This document shows, piece after piece, positions 25,973-34,390 of a DNA stretch of 64,000 nt. The stretch spans positions 2,604,001-2,668,000 of the forward strand of contig NZ_CP085301.1 in the NCBI RefSeq assembly GCF_020700235.1. Direction: 5' to 3'. The first letter of the stretch is position 1, and each line of letters opens with the position of its first letter. The position numbers and the translations under genes were made by a program. The notes below the pieces were generated by a model. It worked only from the letters and a program-made list of their open reading frames with translations, was not told where the DNA came from and made no database searches. The DNA comes from Haladaptatus pallidirubidus. GTDB lineage: Archaea; Halobacteriota; Halobacteria; Halobacteriales; Haladaptataceae.

Positions 25973-26643
25973 CGCCTCCCTCCGACGTACCGAACCCTAT
26001 CGACCGTGTTCCAGAACCCGCGCCGCCAAAGCCAGTCGTTGACTCGCCCGACGGTCGTGTGCGGGACGATTCGCTCGCGATAGCGAGCGGGATATTCGCG
26101 CCGAAGGCGCGCTTCCTTTTCGTCGTCGATGGTCGCTCGCGTCCTGTCGGGGTGGTACATCAGCAAATTCGGGTCGTAACGACAGGTTCCGTGCGATTCC
26201 ATCCGCCATCCGAACTCCGTGTCGTCGCGCCATCCGGCGTACTCGCTGTCGAATCCGCCGACGGAAAGCGCCGTTTCGCGGTCGAACACGAGGTTACAGC
26301 CGACGTACAGTCCCTCGCCGTGATACGTTCGCCCTCCCTCTACGCTCCCTTCGATGCAAATCGCGTCCCCATCCGAAAGCGCCTCGTCGGCCTGTGCAAC
26401 CCAGTCGTGCGGTGGTCGGCAATCGTCGTCGGTGAGGGCTATCGTGTCGGCCGTTGCGGCCTCGATACCGGCGTTTCGAGCCTCGCAGATGTCCAGCTTC
26501 GCATCGTCCACCACCACCACTTCGAACGCCGTCATCGTCTGATTGCGGAGGTCGGTCACCACCTGTTCGTGGTCGTTCGCCGGAAGCGTCGGAATCACGA
26601 CCGACACGCGAGGCTCAGTGGATGTGTACGGTTTTCGTATCAT
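25969..26643 (-). CDS. Glycosyltransferase family 2
   Basis: The 224-residue GT-A fold enzyme starts RVSVVIPTLPANDHEQVV (residues 12-29), has VVVDDAKLD and the metal-binding DDD-like region IALTDDDCRPPHDWV near residue 70, and WRDDTEFGWRMESHG where GT2 enzymes carry the catalytic ED/DxD base. It transfers a sugar from a nucleotide donor to a lipid-linked acceptor on the cytosolic face. It overlaps the upstream GT4 gene by 29 bases and the downstream gene by 4, in one operon. Confidence 0.88.
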   Translation of the reverse strand: MIRKPYTSTEPRVSVVIPTLPANDHEQVVTDLRNQTMTAFEVVVVDDAKLDICEARNAGIEAATADTIALTDDDCRPPHDWVAQADEALSDGDAICIEGSVEGGRTYHGEGLYVGCNLVFDRETALSVGGFDSEYAGWRDDTEFGWRMESHGTCRYDPNLLMYHPDRTRATIDDEKEARLRREYPARYRERIVPHTTVGRVNDWLWRRGFWNTVDRVRYVGGRR

Positions 26644-27796
26644 CTGTGTTGACTGCGGAGCGCTTCGAGGCGGCTTCCGCGTGCGCTTTGTTGACGAGTT
26701 CGAGGAGGTCTTTTGCGAACGTCGCGCGGTCGTATCGTTCTGCGAACCGTCGGATTTCGTCGGCGTCGAAATCGTCGGGATCGAACCGCTCGACTGCGGC
26801 CCGCAGTGACGCCACGTTCGGTTCGAATCGGAGTCCGGTTACCCCGTCCACGACCTGTTGGCGGGTGTAGCCTTCGTTCACCCCGATGAGGGGTTTTCCC
26901 GCCGACAGCGCTTCCGCCCCGACGAGGCCGAAATCCTCGTCCTTGGGAGCGTAGACGACTGCGGTTGCACGAGCGACCACGTCCTCGACGTCGTCCACGT
27001 AGCCGAGCAGTTCGATGTTGTCGCAGTCGCGCGCCTTTCGTTCGAGCGTTTCGCGCTCCTCGCCGTCTCCGACGACGACGAGACGCTCGTCCAATCCCGC
27101 AAAGGCATCGACCACGAGGTCGATGCGCTTTTCGGGCGATAGGCGCGACCACGTCACGAAGTAGTCATCGTCGCCGCCGTCGTACCAGTCGCCGGTTACC
27201 GGTGGATAGAGGACGACGGCGTCCCTGTCGTAGTATCGCTGGATTCGGTCGCGCACCAGTTCGCTGTTGGCGACGAACTGGTCGACGTAGTCGTTCGCCT
27301 CCTTGTCCAGCGTGCGCCACCACTTCGCGTACGCCTTCAGCGCGAACCGGACGCCGGGATAGTCAAACCCGGACAGGCGCTCGCGGTAGAGGTCGTACAG
27401 CCACCGCGGCGGACTATGCGGATAGTGAAGCACCGTCTGCTCGATGGGGGGTACGTAGGACTTCGAGAGCGGCGCGCTCTCCACCAACACGTCGTAGTTC
27501 ACCAGCTCGTCGTGTGCGTCCGTCAAATCGAGCGCGACCAACAGCGTTTCCAGCGGGTTCATCCCCTCATTTTTCCATTCGAGGAATCGGCCGGAGACGC
27601 CGCGAGTGTACTTCTTCTGTTGAATTGGGATGATAGTCACGTCCTCCGGGGGACTGACACCCTCCGCGACGTACGCGGTGTAAATCGGCGCATCGAGCAC
27701 TCGCGCCGTCTCGATGGCGAACCGTTCTCCGCCCCCCATGCCGGGAAACCGGTCGTGCAACACCGCCGAAGTAACGCCCTGTCGTTCCTGCTTCAT
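26615..27796 (-). CDS. Glycosyltransferase family 4
   Basis: The 393-residue GT-B enzyme has an N-terminal HDRFPGMGGGERFAIETARVL donor-loop motif and, in the C-terminal half, YFVTWSRLSPEKRIDLVVDAF, LVVVGDGEERETLE, and the EXE-type PKDEDFGLVGAEALSAGKPLIG, where the GT4 catalytic glutamates sit. The ATG at 27796 (MKQERQGV) is preferred; eleven extra codons upstream are unlikely. It is the first gene of the operon reading GT4, GT2, short AlkP, sulfatase-like, flippase. Confidence 0.92.
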   Translation of the reverse strand: MKQERQGVTSAVLHDRFPGMGGGERFAIETARVLDAPIYTAYVAEGVSPPEDVTIIPIQQKKYTRGVSGRFLEWKNEGMNPLETLLVALDLTDAHDELVNYDVLVESAPLSKSYVPPIEQTVLHYPHSPPRWLYDLYRERLSGFDYPGVRFALKAYAKWWRTLDKEANDYVDQFVANSELVRDRIQRYYDRDAVVLYPPVTGDWYDGGDDDYFVTWSRLSPEKRIDLVVDAFAGLDERLVVVGDGEERETLERKARDCDNIELLGYVDDVEDVVARATAVVYAPKDEDFGLVGAEALSAGKPLIGVNEGYTRQQVVDGVTGLRFEPNVASLRAAVERFDPDDFDADEIRRFAERYDRATFAKDLLELVNKAHAEAASKRSAVNTDDTKTVHIH

Positions 27797-27975
27797 TGGC
27801 CCACCCCATCGGGTCTGGCAATGGTACACCGTAGTCGGATATAAATTGCATGCCAGATTTGAGACAGAGTGTCGTCGCTCGCGTCAGGATATTCTCTCGG
27901 AATGTCGTATCGATGAAGGTCGCGCTTTTCGGAACCTCGTGTTCGAGACGTCCGGCTTCCACCGTTTGAGAAACG

Positions 27976-28992
27976 CTACACCGAATCCAATAGGGGATGT
28001 GACGAACGAACTTCCGAAACGGATTCTAGCACGTCCTCGTCTGCTTCTTCCTCGGGGACGACTGGTTCCATCCCGTCGAACACTTCGTGGACGACTGCGA
28101 CCCCATCGGAGAGCGTGTCCAGTCCGTAGCCACCCTCTAAAACGAATCCGAGCGCAGAATCGACTTCGTCCGTAACCTCGCGAACGTGCGCCGTGAGCAT
28201 GCCGTACCCTTCCGTTGAGACGCGCATCCGAGAAATCGGGTCGTGACGATGGGCGTCGAACCCCGCGCTCACCAACAGCAGGTCGGGATCGAACGCCGTA
28301 ACCGCGGGCGCGACGAGTTCGTCGAACGTCGTTCGATACTCCGGATCGCCCGACCCCGCCGGGAGCGGGACGTTGAGGGTCGTTCCTTCTCCGTCTCCTT
28401 CGCCGACCTCTTGAATTTCGCCCGTCCCCGGATACAAACCCTCTTCGTGAATTGATGCGTAAAAGACGTTCTCGTCGTCGTAGAAGATGTCCTGCGTTCC
28501 GTTTCCGTGGTGAACGTCCCAGTCGAAGATGGCGACGCGTTCCGCTTCGCCCTTGTCGATGACCGATTGGGCCGCGACTGCGGCGTTGTTGAAGAAACAA
28601 AATCCCATGGCGTCGTCGCCAACGGCATGGTGTCCCGGCGGTCGGCCGAGTGCGAACGGCGTGTTCCGCCCGTCGTCACCCGCCAACGCCTGCTCTGCCG
28701 ACCAGCACGACAGTCCGGCACTTTGCAGTGCGGCGTCCCACGTTTCTTCGACTGCGACGGTGTCAGGATCCCAGTTTCCGCCGCCGCCTGCACAGAACTC
28801 CCGGAACTCCGCGACGTAGCCCGCGTCGTGAACCGCGGTCACCTCGGATTCCGTCGCCGGGGCGGGGTTGATATACTCGACACCGTGCTTGCGCGTGAGC
28901 GCCTGTCGAATCGCGCGCAGGCGGTCGGGCGTTTCGGGATGGCGCTTGCCGGTGTCGTGAGCTAAACAAGCCTCGCTGTAGCCGAATTTCAT
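27976..28992 (-). CDS. Histone deacetylase-family (class II-like) enzyme
   Basis: The 338-residue zinc deacetylase has RPPGHHAVGDDAMGFCFFNN near residue 130 (the catalytic His pair), AIFDWDVHHGNGTQDIFY (Asp/His zinc ligands), LLVSAGFDAHRHDP (second zinc Asp) and EGGYGLD at the end. The enzymes act on acetyl-lysine or acetylpolyamines; the haloarchaeal target may be a chromatin protein. It starts at 28992 and overlaps the stop of the histone gene by 4 bases, so both come from one transcript. Confidence 0.95.
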   Translation of the reverse strand: MKFGYSEACLAHDTGKRHPETPDRLRAIRQALTRKHGVEYINPAPATESEVTAVHDAGYVAEFREFCAGGGGNWDPDTVAVEETWDAALQSAGLSCWSAEQALAGDDGRNTPFALGRPPGHHAVGDDAMGFCFFNNAAVAAQSVIDKGEAERVAIFDWDVHHGNGTQDIFYDDENVFYASIHEEGLYPGTGEIQEVGEGDGEGTTLNVPLPAGSGDPEYRTTFDELVAPAVTAFDPDLLLVSAGFDAHRHDPISRMRVSTEGYGMLTAHVREVTDEVDSALGFVLEGGYGLDTLSDGVAVVHEVFDGMEPVVPEEEADEDVLESVSEVRSSHPLLDSV

Positions 28993-29420
28993 TCGAACAG
29001 CCTGAAGTAAGTCTCGATGTCCTCGGCCTTAACCGTTCGCCGATCCGCGTGATGCGCGAGAACCGACGCCGCGGACGCGACGTTGTCCGCGTAATCCTCG
29101 AGAATGTCGGCCAGTGCGACGCGCGCACCCATCGCGACACGATAATCGTTGTCAATATCGAGGCGAGCGATTCGGTCAACCGGAGCAACTGGCAGGGTGA
29201 GGTCGTCCTTATCGATGACTTGTTGAACGCCGAAATCGTCCGCCATCAACGTCTTCCGTCCGTCCTTCGTCGCCTGCTTTGCCGCGTCCGCCGCCAAATC
29301 CGCACCGTGCGTTTGAATCCGACGGGCGAGTTCTTCTGCCGCCCCCGCACTGACGCGGAGGGATCCCGCGTTTCGTCGGATTATCGTATCGACCGGCGCA
29401 AACGGAAGCTCAACGCTCAT
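28989..29420 (-). CDS. hpyA: Double-histone-fold protein
   Basis: The 143-residue protein has two tandem histone folds, residues 5-70 (APVDTIIRRNAGSLRVSAGAAEELARRI, ending DDFGVQQVI) and 75-143 (APVDRIARLDIDNDYRVAMGARVALADILE, ending AEDIETYFRLF), the haloarchaeal fused-histone architecture. Such proteins bind DNA or act as regulators rather than forming bulk nucleosomes. ATG 29420 (MSVELPFAPVD) is the natural start; the frame continues upstream without protein-like codons. It is the promoter-proximal partner of the deacetylase gene, a pairing remembered from Haloferax volcanii, where RPA is next door too. Confidence 0.93.
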   Translation of the reverse strand: MSVELPFAPVDTIIRRNAGSLRVSAGAAEELARRIQTHGADLAADAAKQATKDGRKTLMADDFGVQQVIDKDDLTLPVAPVDRIARLDIDNDYRVAMGARVALADILEDYADNVASAASVLAHHADRRTVKAEDIETYFRLFE

Positions 29421-29568
29421 AATCCAACAGCGGGAGTGTGTCGTCCTTAATCTTTCCCTACGGCCGTTCGCGGCAAACCGGACGGGGTAATGGCGTCGGT
29501 GAGATAGCAGGTCGCCCAGCGAATCTGCCAGCACGAATAAGAACGATGACGTTGAACCATCGGTTACG

Positions 29569-29775
29569 ATGAGCGACGATAACCCACGCGGACGCGACCG
29601 AAAGCTGGCCAAAGAGAAAGAAGAAGAAGCGGAAGGAAAGAAAGAGGCCGAACAAGCCCGCGAAGAGGAACTCGAAGACGAAACCGAAGTCGAACACGAC
29701 GAAGCGCGCGAGGACGCCGCGGCTGACGAGCAGAACGTCGATAACCACCGCGACGAAAAACCGTTCGAGAGTTAA
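29569..29775 (+). CDS. Charged helical small protein (68 aa)
   Basis: The 68-residue product is almost all Glu, Lys, Asp, Arg and Ala (RKLAKEKEEEAEGKKEAEQ), a composition typical of a single alpha-helix or coiled coil, with a disordered start and tail. No family is recognised. It lies between the divergently transcribed histone gene and the RPA gene, whose 3' end its stop overlaps by 4 bases. Its codon pattern is haloarchaeal, but function is unknown. Confidence 0.6.
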   Translation: MSDDNPRGRDRKLAKEKEEEAEGKKEAEQAREEELEDETEVEHDEAREDAAADEQNVDNHRDEKPFES

Positions 29776-31196
29776 AATACGTCTTCCGCGTCGAGTTTCC
29801 CGTCGCGGAGTTCGCCTCGGGCGGTAACTTCCTGTCCGAGGTGAACGTCCGCGGTTGTTTCGACGCTCACCGTTTCTTCACCGTCGTCGAGAACGACTGG
29901 ATTTCCGGCCTGAACGACCGTGCCGGTAAATTCGACTTGCTCGCCAGCAGTGCTGTCGGCCGTCTCGTTCGTACTCGTTGTATCCGTGCCGTCGGCATCC
30001 ACTGAATCGGAATCGCCAGCATCGTCGTTGCCACTGAACGCGCCGAGGCCGGTCGTCTCGCCGTCGCTCGACTCGGTGGATTCCGTCGGCGAACCGCTGT
30101 CGAGGACGGTGATGGTGGACTGCCATCCCGCGGAGGCTTCGATGTCGTCGGCCCAGCCGTCTTTCACGTCAACGTCCGCGAACTGAGCTTTGTCGCCCGG
30201 CGCGAGTTCGTGGTCGGCTTTTTCGCCCCAGAGGGCGACGCGGATGTCGCCCGTTTCGTCCTGCACGCGGACGTTTTTGACCTGTCCTTCCGACCCGTCG
30301 TCGCGGTCGAACGTTCGTTTCGGGTCGGCGGAGCGAATCACGCCCGCGATGTCCACTGTGTCTCCGATTTGGAGTTCCGCGATTGGCGTGCTTTCGGGAA
30401 CGTAGTCGATGTCCGCGTCGATGGTTTCGACCGCACCGCGGTTTCCGACGTGGAGTTCGAGGTTCCCGTTTCGTTCGCGCACGTAGCCATCGACCACTTC
30501 GACCGAGATACCGGGCGAGAGTTCTTCGGCGGTATTCGCTTGTTCGTCCCAAAGCGTGACGCGCAGGCGGCCCGTCTCGTCGCCGAGGGTCAAGTTCGCG
30601 ACCCGTCCTTCGGAACCGTCGTCGCGGTCGAACGTTCGGACGGCGCTGGTGTCCAACAGCTTACCTTGCAAATTCACGTCGGAGAGACCGAGCGAGAGGT
30701 CGGAAATCGAGTAGGTGTCCTGCACTTGTACGTCGATTTCCGCGTCCTCGTCCTGTTCTGCTTGGTCGACGCTGACTTCAGTTCCGTTGTAGCCGTCCTT
30801 CGGACGACCCTTGATCCGGAGCACTTGTCCGGGTTCGAGTTCCTCCTTCGCGGCTTCCGCCTGCTCGTCCCAGAGAGAGATGCGAATCGACCCGGTTTCG
30901 TCCGCGACATCGGCGTTCAGGACGCGACCGTCCTCGTCGTCCCCGTCGCGGTCGAATGTTCGAACATCGCCGACGCTGGTGACTTTGGCGATGAACTTCA
31001 CTTCGTCCATGCCGGGTTCGACGTCGGCGACCCCGTTCACTTCGTCCTCATCTAGTTCGTGGGCAATGAGCATCGCGGCGGTTTCCTCGTCCGCGAGCCC
31101 GCCCATCTGTTCGACTTTTTCCTCGACGGCGTCCCGGAACTCGTCCAGAGAGATGTCGGCGTCGAGGTCCCCATGTACCTCGTCTATAACGCCCAT
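29772..31196 (-). CDS. rpa2: Replication protein A (RPA) with four OB folds
   Basis: The 474-residue single-stranded DNA-binding protein has three nearly repeated OB-fold units, each with a RTFDRDDGSEGRVANLT-like strand and an ETGRLRVTLWDEQA-like strand (about residues 90-160, 190-260 and 295-365). A Ser/Thr/Asp linker leads to a fourth short fold (EFTGTVVQAGNPVVLDDGEE) at the end. No zinc finger is present. ATG 31196 (MGVIDEVHGDLDADI) is chosen since upstream codons lack protein character. In Haloferax volcanii the equivalent gene, rpa2, lies next to the histone gene; the same order is seen here. Confidence 0.9.
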   Translation of the reverse strand: MGVIDEVHGDLDADISLDEFRDAVEEKVEQMGGLADEETAAMLIAHELDEDEVNGVADVEPGMDEVKFIAKVTSVGDVRTFDRDGDDEDGRVLNADVADETGSIRISLWDEQAEAAKEELEPGQVLRIKGRPKDGYNGTEVSVDQAEQDEDAEIDVQVQDTYSISDLSLGLSDVNLQGKLLDTSAVRTFDRDDGSEGRVANLTLGDETGRLRVTLWDEQANTAEELSPGISVEVVDGYVRERNGNLELHVGNRGAVETIDADIDYVPESTPIAELQIGDTVDIAGVIRSADPKRTFDRDDGSEGQVKNVRVQDETGDIRVALWGEKADHELAPGDKAQFADVDVKDGWADDIEASAGWQSTITVLDSGSPTESTESSDGETTGLGAFSGNDDAGDSDSVDADGTDTTSTNETADSTAGEQVEFTGTVVQAGNPVVLDDGEETVSVETTADVHLGQEVTARGELRDGKLDAEDVF

Positions 31197-31411
31197 AATC
31201 GTACTCTGGTGCAGGGTTGGCCGTCGCTTAAGCGTTGTCTTTGTGTCGGGCAACCGACGCCGTCCGGCGATCGTCTCGCGGACGGTCGTCTCGTAGGCGG
31301 TTGTCTCGCGTTTTGACTCATGGAAGACAGTGGTTGCGTCCTCCAAAATAAACCTACGTCTCGCAGATGGTCGTAATGTTATTCGTTCTCATGCTGTGGT
31401 TGGCCAACCTC

Positions 31412-31996
31412 TCACGTTTCCTCGGTGGCCTCTCCGCTTCCGTGTCCCGCCGAGGTTATTTCCTTCGTTTCGCCTTGGCTCTCGTGGGAAACCGACACCG
31501 ACGTCGGAACGCCGGAATCGAACGCGAACTCCGATTCGTATTCGATTGCGCCGATACACTGCTGGCACGCGCTGGCGCCCTCGGTTTCCTTTTTCTTCGC
31601 GCGGATGGTAATGTCCATCGTTCCCGATTCTCGGTCGTAGTTCACGTTCCCCAGTTTCGGGACGTAGCAGGGGTCGCTGGTTCGGATGGTACCCGTCACG
31701 ACGACGGTCGATTCCGACTCGTTGAACTCGACCGACGCCCCCTCGGATTTTTCGTCCGCACATCCGGCGTTGACAATTTCGACCGAACGATTTTGGAGGG
31801 AGGGTTTGGATTCCGTCGTGGTGTCTTCAGTCGTCTCGTCGGTCGTGGTTTCAGTTGTCGTTTCTTCGGTCGGCGTGGATTTGTCCTTCGTGTCGTCCGG
31901 TGCTCCGCCGGGCGAACCGCCGTCGCTGAGGCACCCGGCCAGCGCGCCAACCGTCATCGCCGCACCCGCCTGCTTGAGGATGGTTCGTCGTTGCAT
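31412..31996 (-). CDS. Probable Tat lipoprotein, unknown function
   Basis: The 194-residue exported protein begins MQRRTILKQAGAAMTVGALAGC, with a twin-arginine-like signal and a lipobox cysteine at residue 22. A Thr/Glu-rich linker (residues 35-65) follows, then a beta-rich domain of about 125 residues (SVEIVNAGCADEKSEG, TVVVTGTIRTSDPCYVPKLG) containing four cysteines (CADE, PCYVP, CQQC). No catalytic motif is recognised; such domains are common on haloarchaeal surfaces. ATG 31996 is preferred over a start 37 codons upstream. Confidence 0.7.
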   Translation of the reverse strand: MQRRTILKQAGAAMTVGALAGCLSDGGSPGGAPDDTKDKSTPTEETTTETTTDETTEDTTTESKPSLQNRSVEIVNAGCADEKSEGASVEFNESESTVVVTGTIRTSDPCYVPKLGNVNYDRESGTMDITIRAKKKETEGASACQQCIGAIEYESEFAFDSGVPTSVSVSHESQGETKEITSAGHGSGEATEET

Positions 31997-32159
31997 ATCA
32001 ATAACCTCCGTGCCCATCGTAAAAGAAGTCCCGTAGGCGAAAATAGCGATTTGAGTTATCCGCATATTCCGCTCGCAGATATTCGAGAGACTGCGTGGCA
32101 CACCCACAGTACACCCAGACCGTAACCCCTATTAAGGCAACCGCGAAAGGAATGAATGA

Positions 32160-32232
32160 GTCCTGGTAGGGTAGTGGACTATCCTCTTGGCTTGCGGAGC
32201 CAGGGACCGGAGTTCAAATCTCCGTCAGGACG
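32160..32232 (+). tRNA. tRNA-Arg (GCG)
   Basis: Acceptor GTCCTGG/TCAGGAC (with one wobble), anticodon stem TTGGC/GCCAG with loop TTGCGGA (anticodon GCG), T arm CGGAG-TTCAAAT-CTCCG. It has no encoded CCA and no intron. No 3' end copy follows it. Confidence 0.93.
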
Positions 32233-32273
32233 GTTTTCGAAAACACGGTCCCGACGAGTGGAACGAGTCAGTG

Positions 32274-33017
32274 CTACTTCTCCGCCCGAATCAGCACTTT
32301 CTCGTTACTGAATCCGCGAACAGTTCCGTCTTCGATTGAAACGTCGTACACAGTCTCTGCTTCCGGCTTTCGCACGAGTTCGGCCAATTTTTCTCGTGAT
32401 CTTTCGTCGGGATTCGTGCGCTCGACCCACGATTCGTACTCAAGTTCCTTGCGCATAGTGGCGACTTCGTCGATAGTGAACCCGGCCTCGCGGAACCATT
32501 CAAGCCACTGTGCGGCGGAATAGGCTTCGCCGTGCGTTGCGTCGCGGAGGCGTTCGAATCGGTTGTAGAAGTCGGTCAACTCGTCTTCGGGCGCGACGTT
32601 GTCCTCGAACGCGAAAACGCCGCCGGGGGAGAGGATACGGGCGCCTTCGTTCACGAAGGCGCGCGGATTCGGAAAGTGGTGGGCCGCGATTCGGCAGGTG
32701 ACGGCGTCGAAACTGCCATCCGCGAACGGGAGGCGTTCCGCGTCGGCGACGGTTCCGGGGAGGGCGAACGCCTCGGTTGCGGTTTCGACCATTTCGGGAG
32801 TCGCATCGGCGGCGAGGACGGTTTTCGCGTTTTTCTGGAGTGCCGCGGCGGTGTGGCCCGCGCCGCAAGCGATGTCGAGTACCCGATTCGCGCCGTCGCA
32901 CCACGACGCGAGGAGTTCCAAGTCCACGCCGGACTGGTGAACGTCGCTGTCGAGGTAGGAACCGGCAACGTTGCCGAAGGAGGTCGTCGTCGCCCGTTTG
33001 TGGTTGAGGTCGTTCAT
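32274..33017 (-). CDS. Class I SAM-dependent methyltransferase
   Basis: The 247-residue enzyme has motif I VLDIACGAGHTAAAL at about residue 43, motif II VLAADATPEMV, motif III GTVADAERLPFADGSFDAVTCRIAAHHF and ARILSPGGVFAFEDN, the UbiE/MenG-like pattern. It lacks a membrane segment. It begins with a charged segment (MNDLNHKRATTTSFGNVAGSY) that precedes UbiE-like cores. The methyl acceptor cannot be told. It is isolated, with tRNA-Arg downstream. Confidence 0.85.
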   Translation of the reverse strand: MNDLNHKRATTTSFGNVAGSYLDSDVHQSGVDLELLASWCDGANRVLDIACGAGHTAAALQKNAKTVLAADATPEMVETATEAFALPGTVADAERLPFADGSFDAVTCRIAAHHFPNPRAFVNEGARILSPGGVFAFEDNVAPEDELTDFYNRFERLRDATHGEAYSAAQWLEWFREAGFTIDEVATMRKELEYESWVERTNPDERSREKLAELVRKPEAETVYDVSIEDGTVRGFSNEKVLIRAEK

Positions 33018-33306
33018 ATCGATGCTACAACTGTTGGTGGTATGATGGTTGGTGTTCGGTCAATTTTGTCTGGACGAGGTGTGAGGATGTCGTGCAACGC
33101 GTGATATGGTTTCACAAGCCAAATATGCCTCTAACCGTGACACTTTTCAAGCCTGCCCAAGTATTTACTCGTGTATGAGTAAAATAGAAAACTACCGGCT
33201 GTTCGTACAGGATTTGAAGAAGTGGGCTGTGCAGAAGGCGGCTGCAAAGTAAATCGCTCTTTTTCCGCGCGACGAGGCGAACGACCAGTTCCGACTAGTA
33301 TCTGAT
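33018..33306. other. Intergenic region with a 25-codon open frame
   Basis: AT-richer than the surroundings. It holds a 25-codon lysine-rich frame (33175-33252, listed separately) after a GTATTTACT run that could act as promoter. No other signal is evident. Confidence 0.5.
33175..33252 (+). CDS. Possible 25-residue lysine-rich microprotein
   Basis: The frame ATG 33175 to TAA 33252 encodes MSKIENYRLFVQDLKKWAVQ and five more residues, a basic amphipathic helix rich in Lys, unlike normal acidic haloarchaeal proteins. It could be a short peptide gene or a relic, for example of a transposase. Nothing else supports it. Confidence 0.3.
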   Translation: MSKIENYRLFVQDLKKWAVQKAAAK

Positions 33307-33675
33307 TCAGTTGCTGTTCTCGCTCAGCGGCCGCTCCACCCGCGCCGCGAGGAGTAAGAACAGACCGAACAGTCGACTCGGTTCCCGAAACCGCGCCATC
33401 TCTGTTCTCGAATCGTACTCTACGACGCCCGCATTCGCCAACTTAGGGAGGTCTACGTTCCGCAAACGCGCCATCGTCTGTTCGAGTTCCATTTCCGTCA
33501 CGTCGTCGGTCGGTTTCTCGCGCCTCCACGCAGTGATTTGCAGAGCGATGTTTTCGAGTTCAGTAGCGGTGTCTACCTCGTGGAGATAGTAGAGTACGTA
33601 CCGTCGCTGTTCGTTCGCCATCAGTCGGAAGATTTTGTTCAGTGACCCCTCGTCAGCAACAGTTCCCTGCGACAT
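33307..33675 (-). CDS. DUF7344-like winged-helix protein
   Basis: The 122-residue protein has a small winged-helix-like fold: NKIFRLMANEQRRYVLYYLHEV (residues 12-33) resembles the first helices of ArsR/MarR-type domains, with a later helix-turn-helix (EQTMARLRNVDLPKLANAGVVEYD). It resembles DUF7344 proteins of haloarchaea, which are presumed DNA-binding regulators. ATG 33675 (MSQGTVADEGS) is chosen. It lies next to the DUF309 gene in divergent orientation with overlapping 5' regions, so it may regulate that gene, which is inference. Confidence 0.75.
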   Translation of the reverse strand: MSQGTVADEGSLNKIFRLMANEQRRYVLYYLHEVDTATELENIALQITAWRREKPTDDVTEMELEQTMARLRNVDLPKLANAGVVEYDSRTEMARFREPSRLFGLFLLLAARVERPLSENSN

Positions 33676-33772
33676 CGCCTCTCTGGAATACGCGACGGGC
33701 ATGGATAATCATTGTGGGATGTTACCACTGACCAATCCAAAGCGATTTTCGGATTCATCCGGAATGTCCCGT

Positions 33773-34390
33773 ATGGACGATTATCTTCGGGCTGGACTGG
33801 CGATTTTCAACGCAGGTGAATTCCACGCGGCCCACGACGCGTGGGAAGACCACTGGTTGAACCTCGACCGCGACACCGCGGACGAGCGATTTCTTCACGG
33901 CCTTATCCAGTTCACCGCCGTCGTGTACCACGCACAGGACGCGAATTGGGACGGGATTCGCGGATTGGCAGAAAGCTCCGTCTCCTACCTCGATGGACTT
34001 CCGGCGGACTACCGCGGAATCAACCTCGGTGCTGTTCGTTCGTACCTCGACGCAGTTCGCGACGACCCCGAACACGTCGAGCGAGCGCCCCCACCGCGCC
34101 TGACCCGCCACGGCGTCGTTCTTACTCCAGACGACCTCGGTTTCGAGGCTTCGGGGGTCGCGGCGCTCGTTCTCGCGGAGGAGTTCGGCTACGAGGAATG
34201 GGTAGTAGAGAAGGCCGTCGAGTTCGCGCGGGCTGACTTGGAATCCGGCGACGACGGAAGTTCGTTTATCACCCTCGTCATGGATTTCGTGCGGGATGCG
34301 GAGAATCGGGGCTTGATTTTCCAGCGACTTCGGAGCCACGTCGAACGGCGAGACTCCCGCGAGCGCGACGTTGACGGTTTGTTTGAGTGA
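33773..34390 (+). CDS. DUF309 family protein
   Basis: The 205-residue protein matches DUF309 proteins, with the signature FHAAHDAWEDHWLNLDRD near residue 15, DERFLHGLIQFTAVVYHA, and a C-terminal helical part of about 90 residues. DUF309 folds as a helical bundle; its role is unknown. The start is set at ATG 33773; an ATG three codons upstream (33764) is also possible. Confidence 0.8.
   Translation: MDDYLRAGLAIFNAGEFHAAHDAWEDHWLNLDRDTADERFLHGLIQFTAVVYHAQDANWDGIRGLAESSVSYLDGLPADYRGINLGAVRSYLDAVRDDPEHVERAPPPRLTRHGVVLTPDDLGFEASGVAALVLAEEFGYEEWVVEKAVEFARADLESGDDGSSFITLVMDFVRDAENRGLIFQRLRSHVERRDSRERDVDGLFE

Noticed and set aside
26072..26110. Two palindromes (CGCTCGC-GATA-GCGAGCG and GCGCC-GAA-GGCGC) in the GT2 gene
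   Set aside because: They lie inside a well-supported coding frame and follow from its codon choice (RERxxR-type sequence), so no separate function is claimed.
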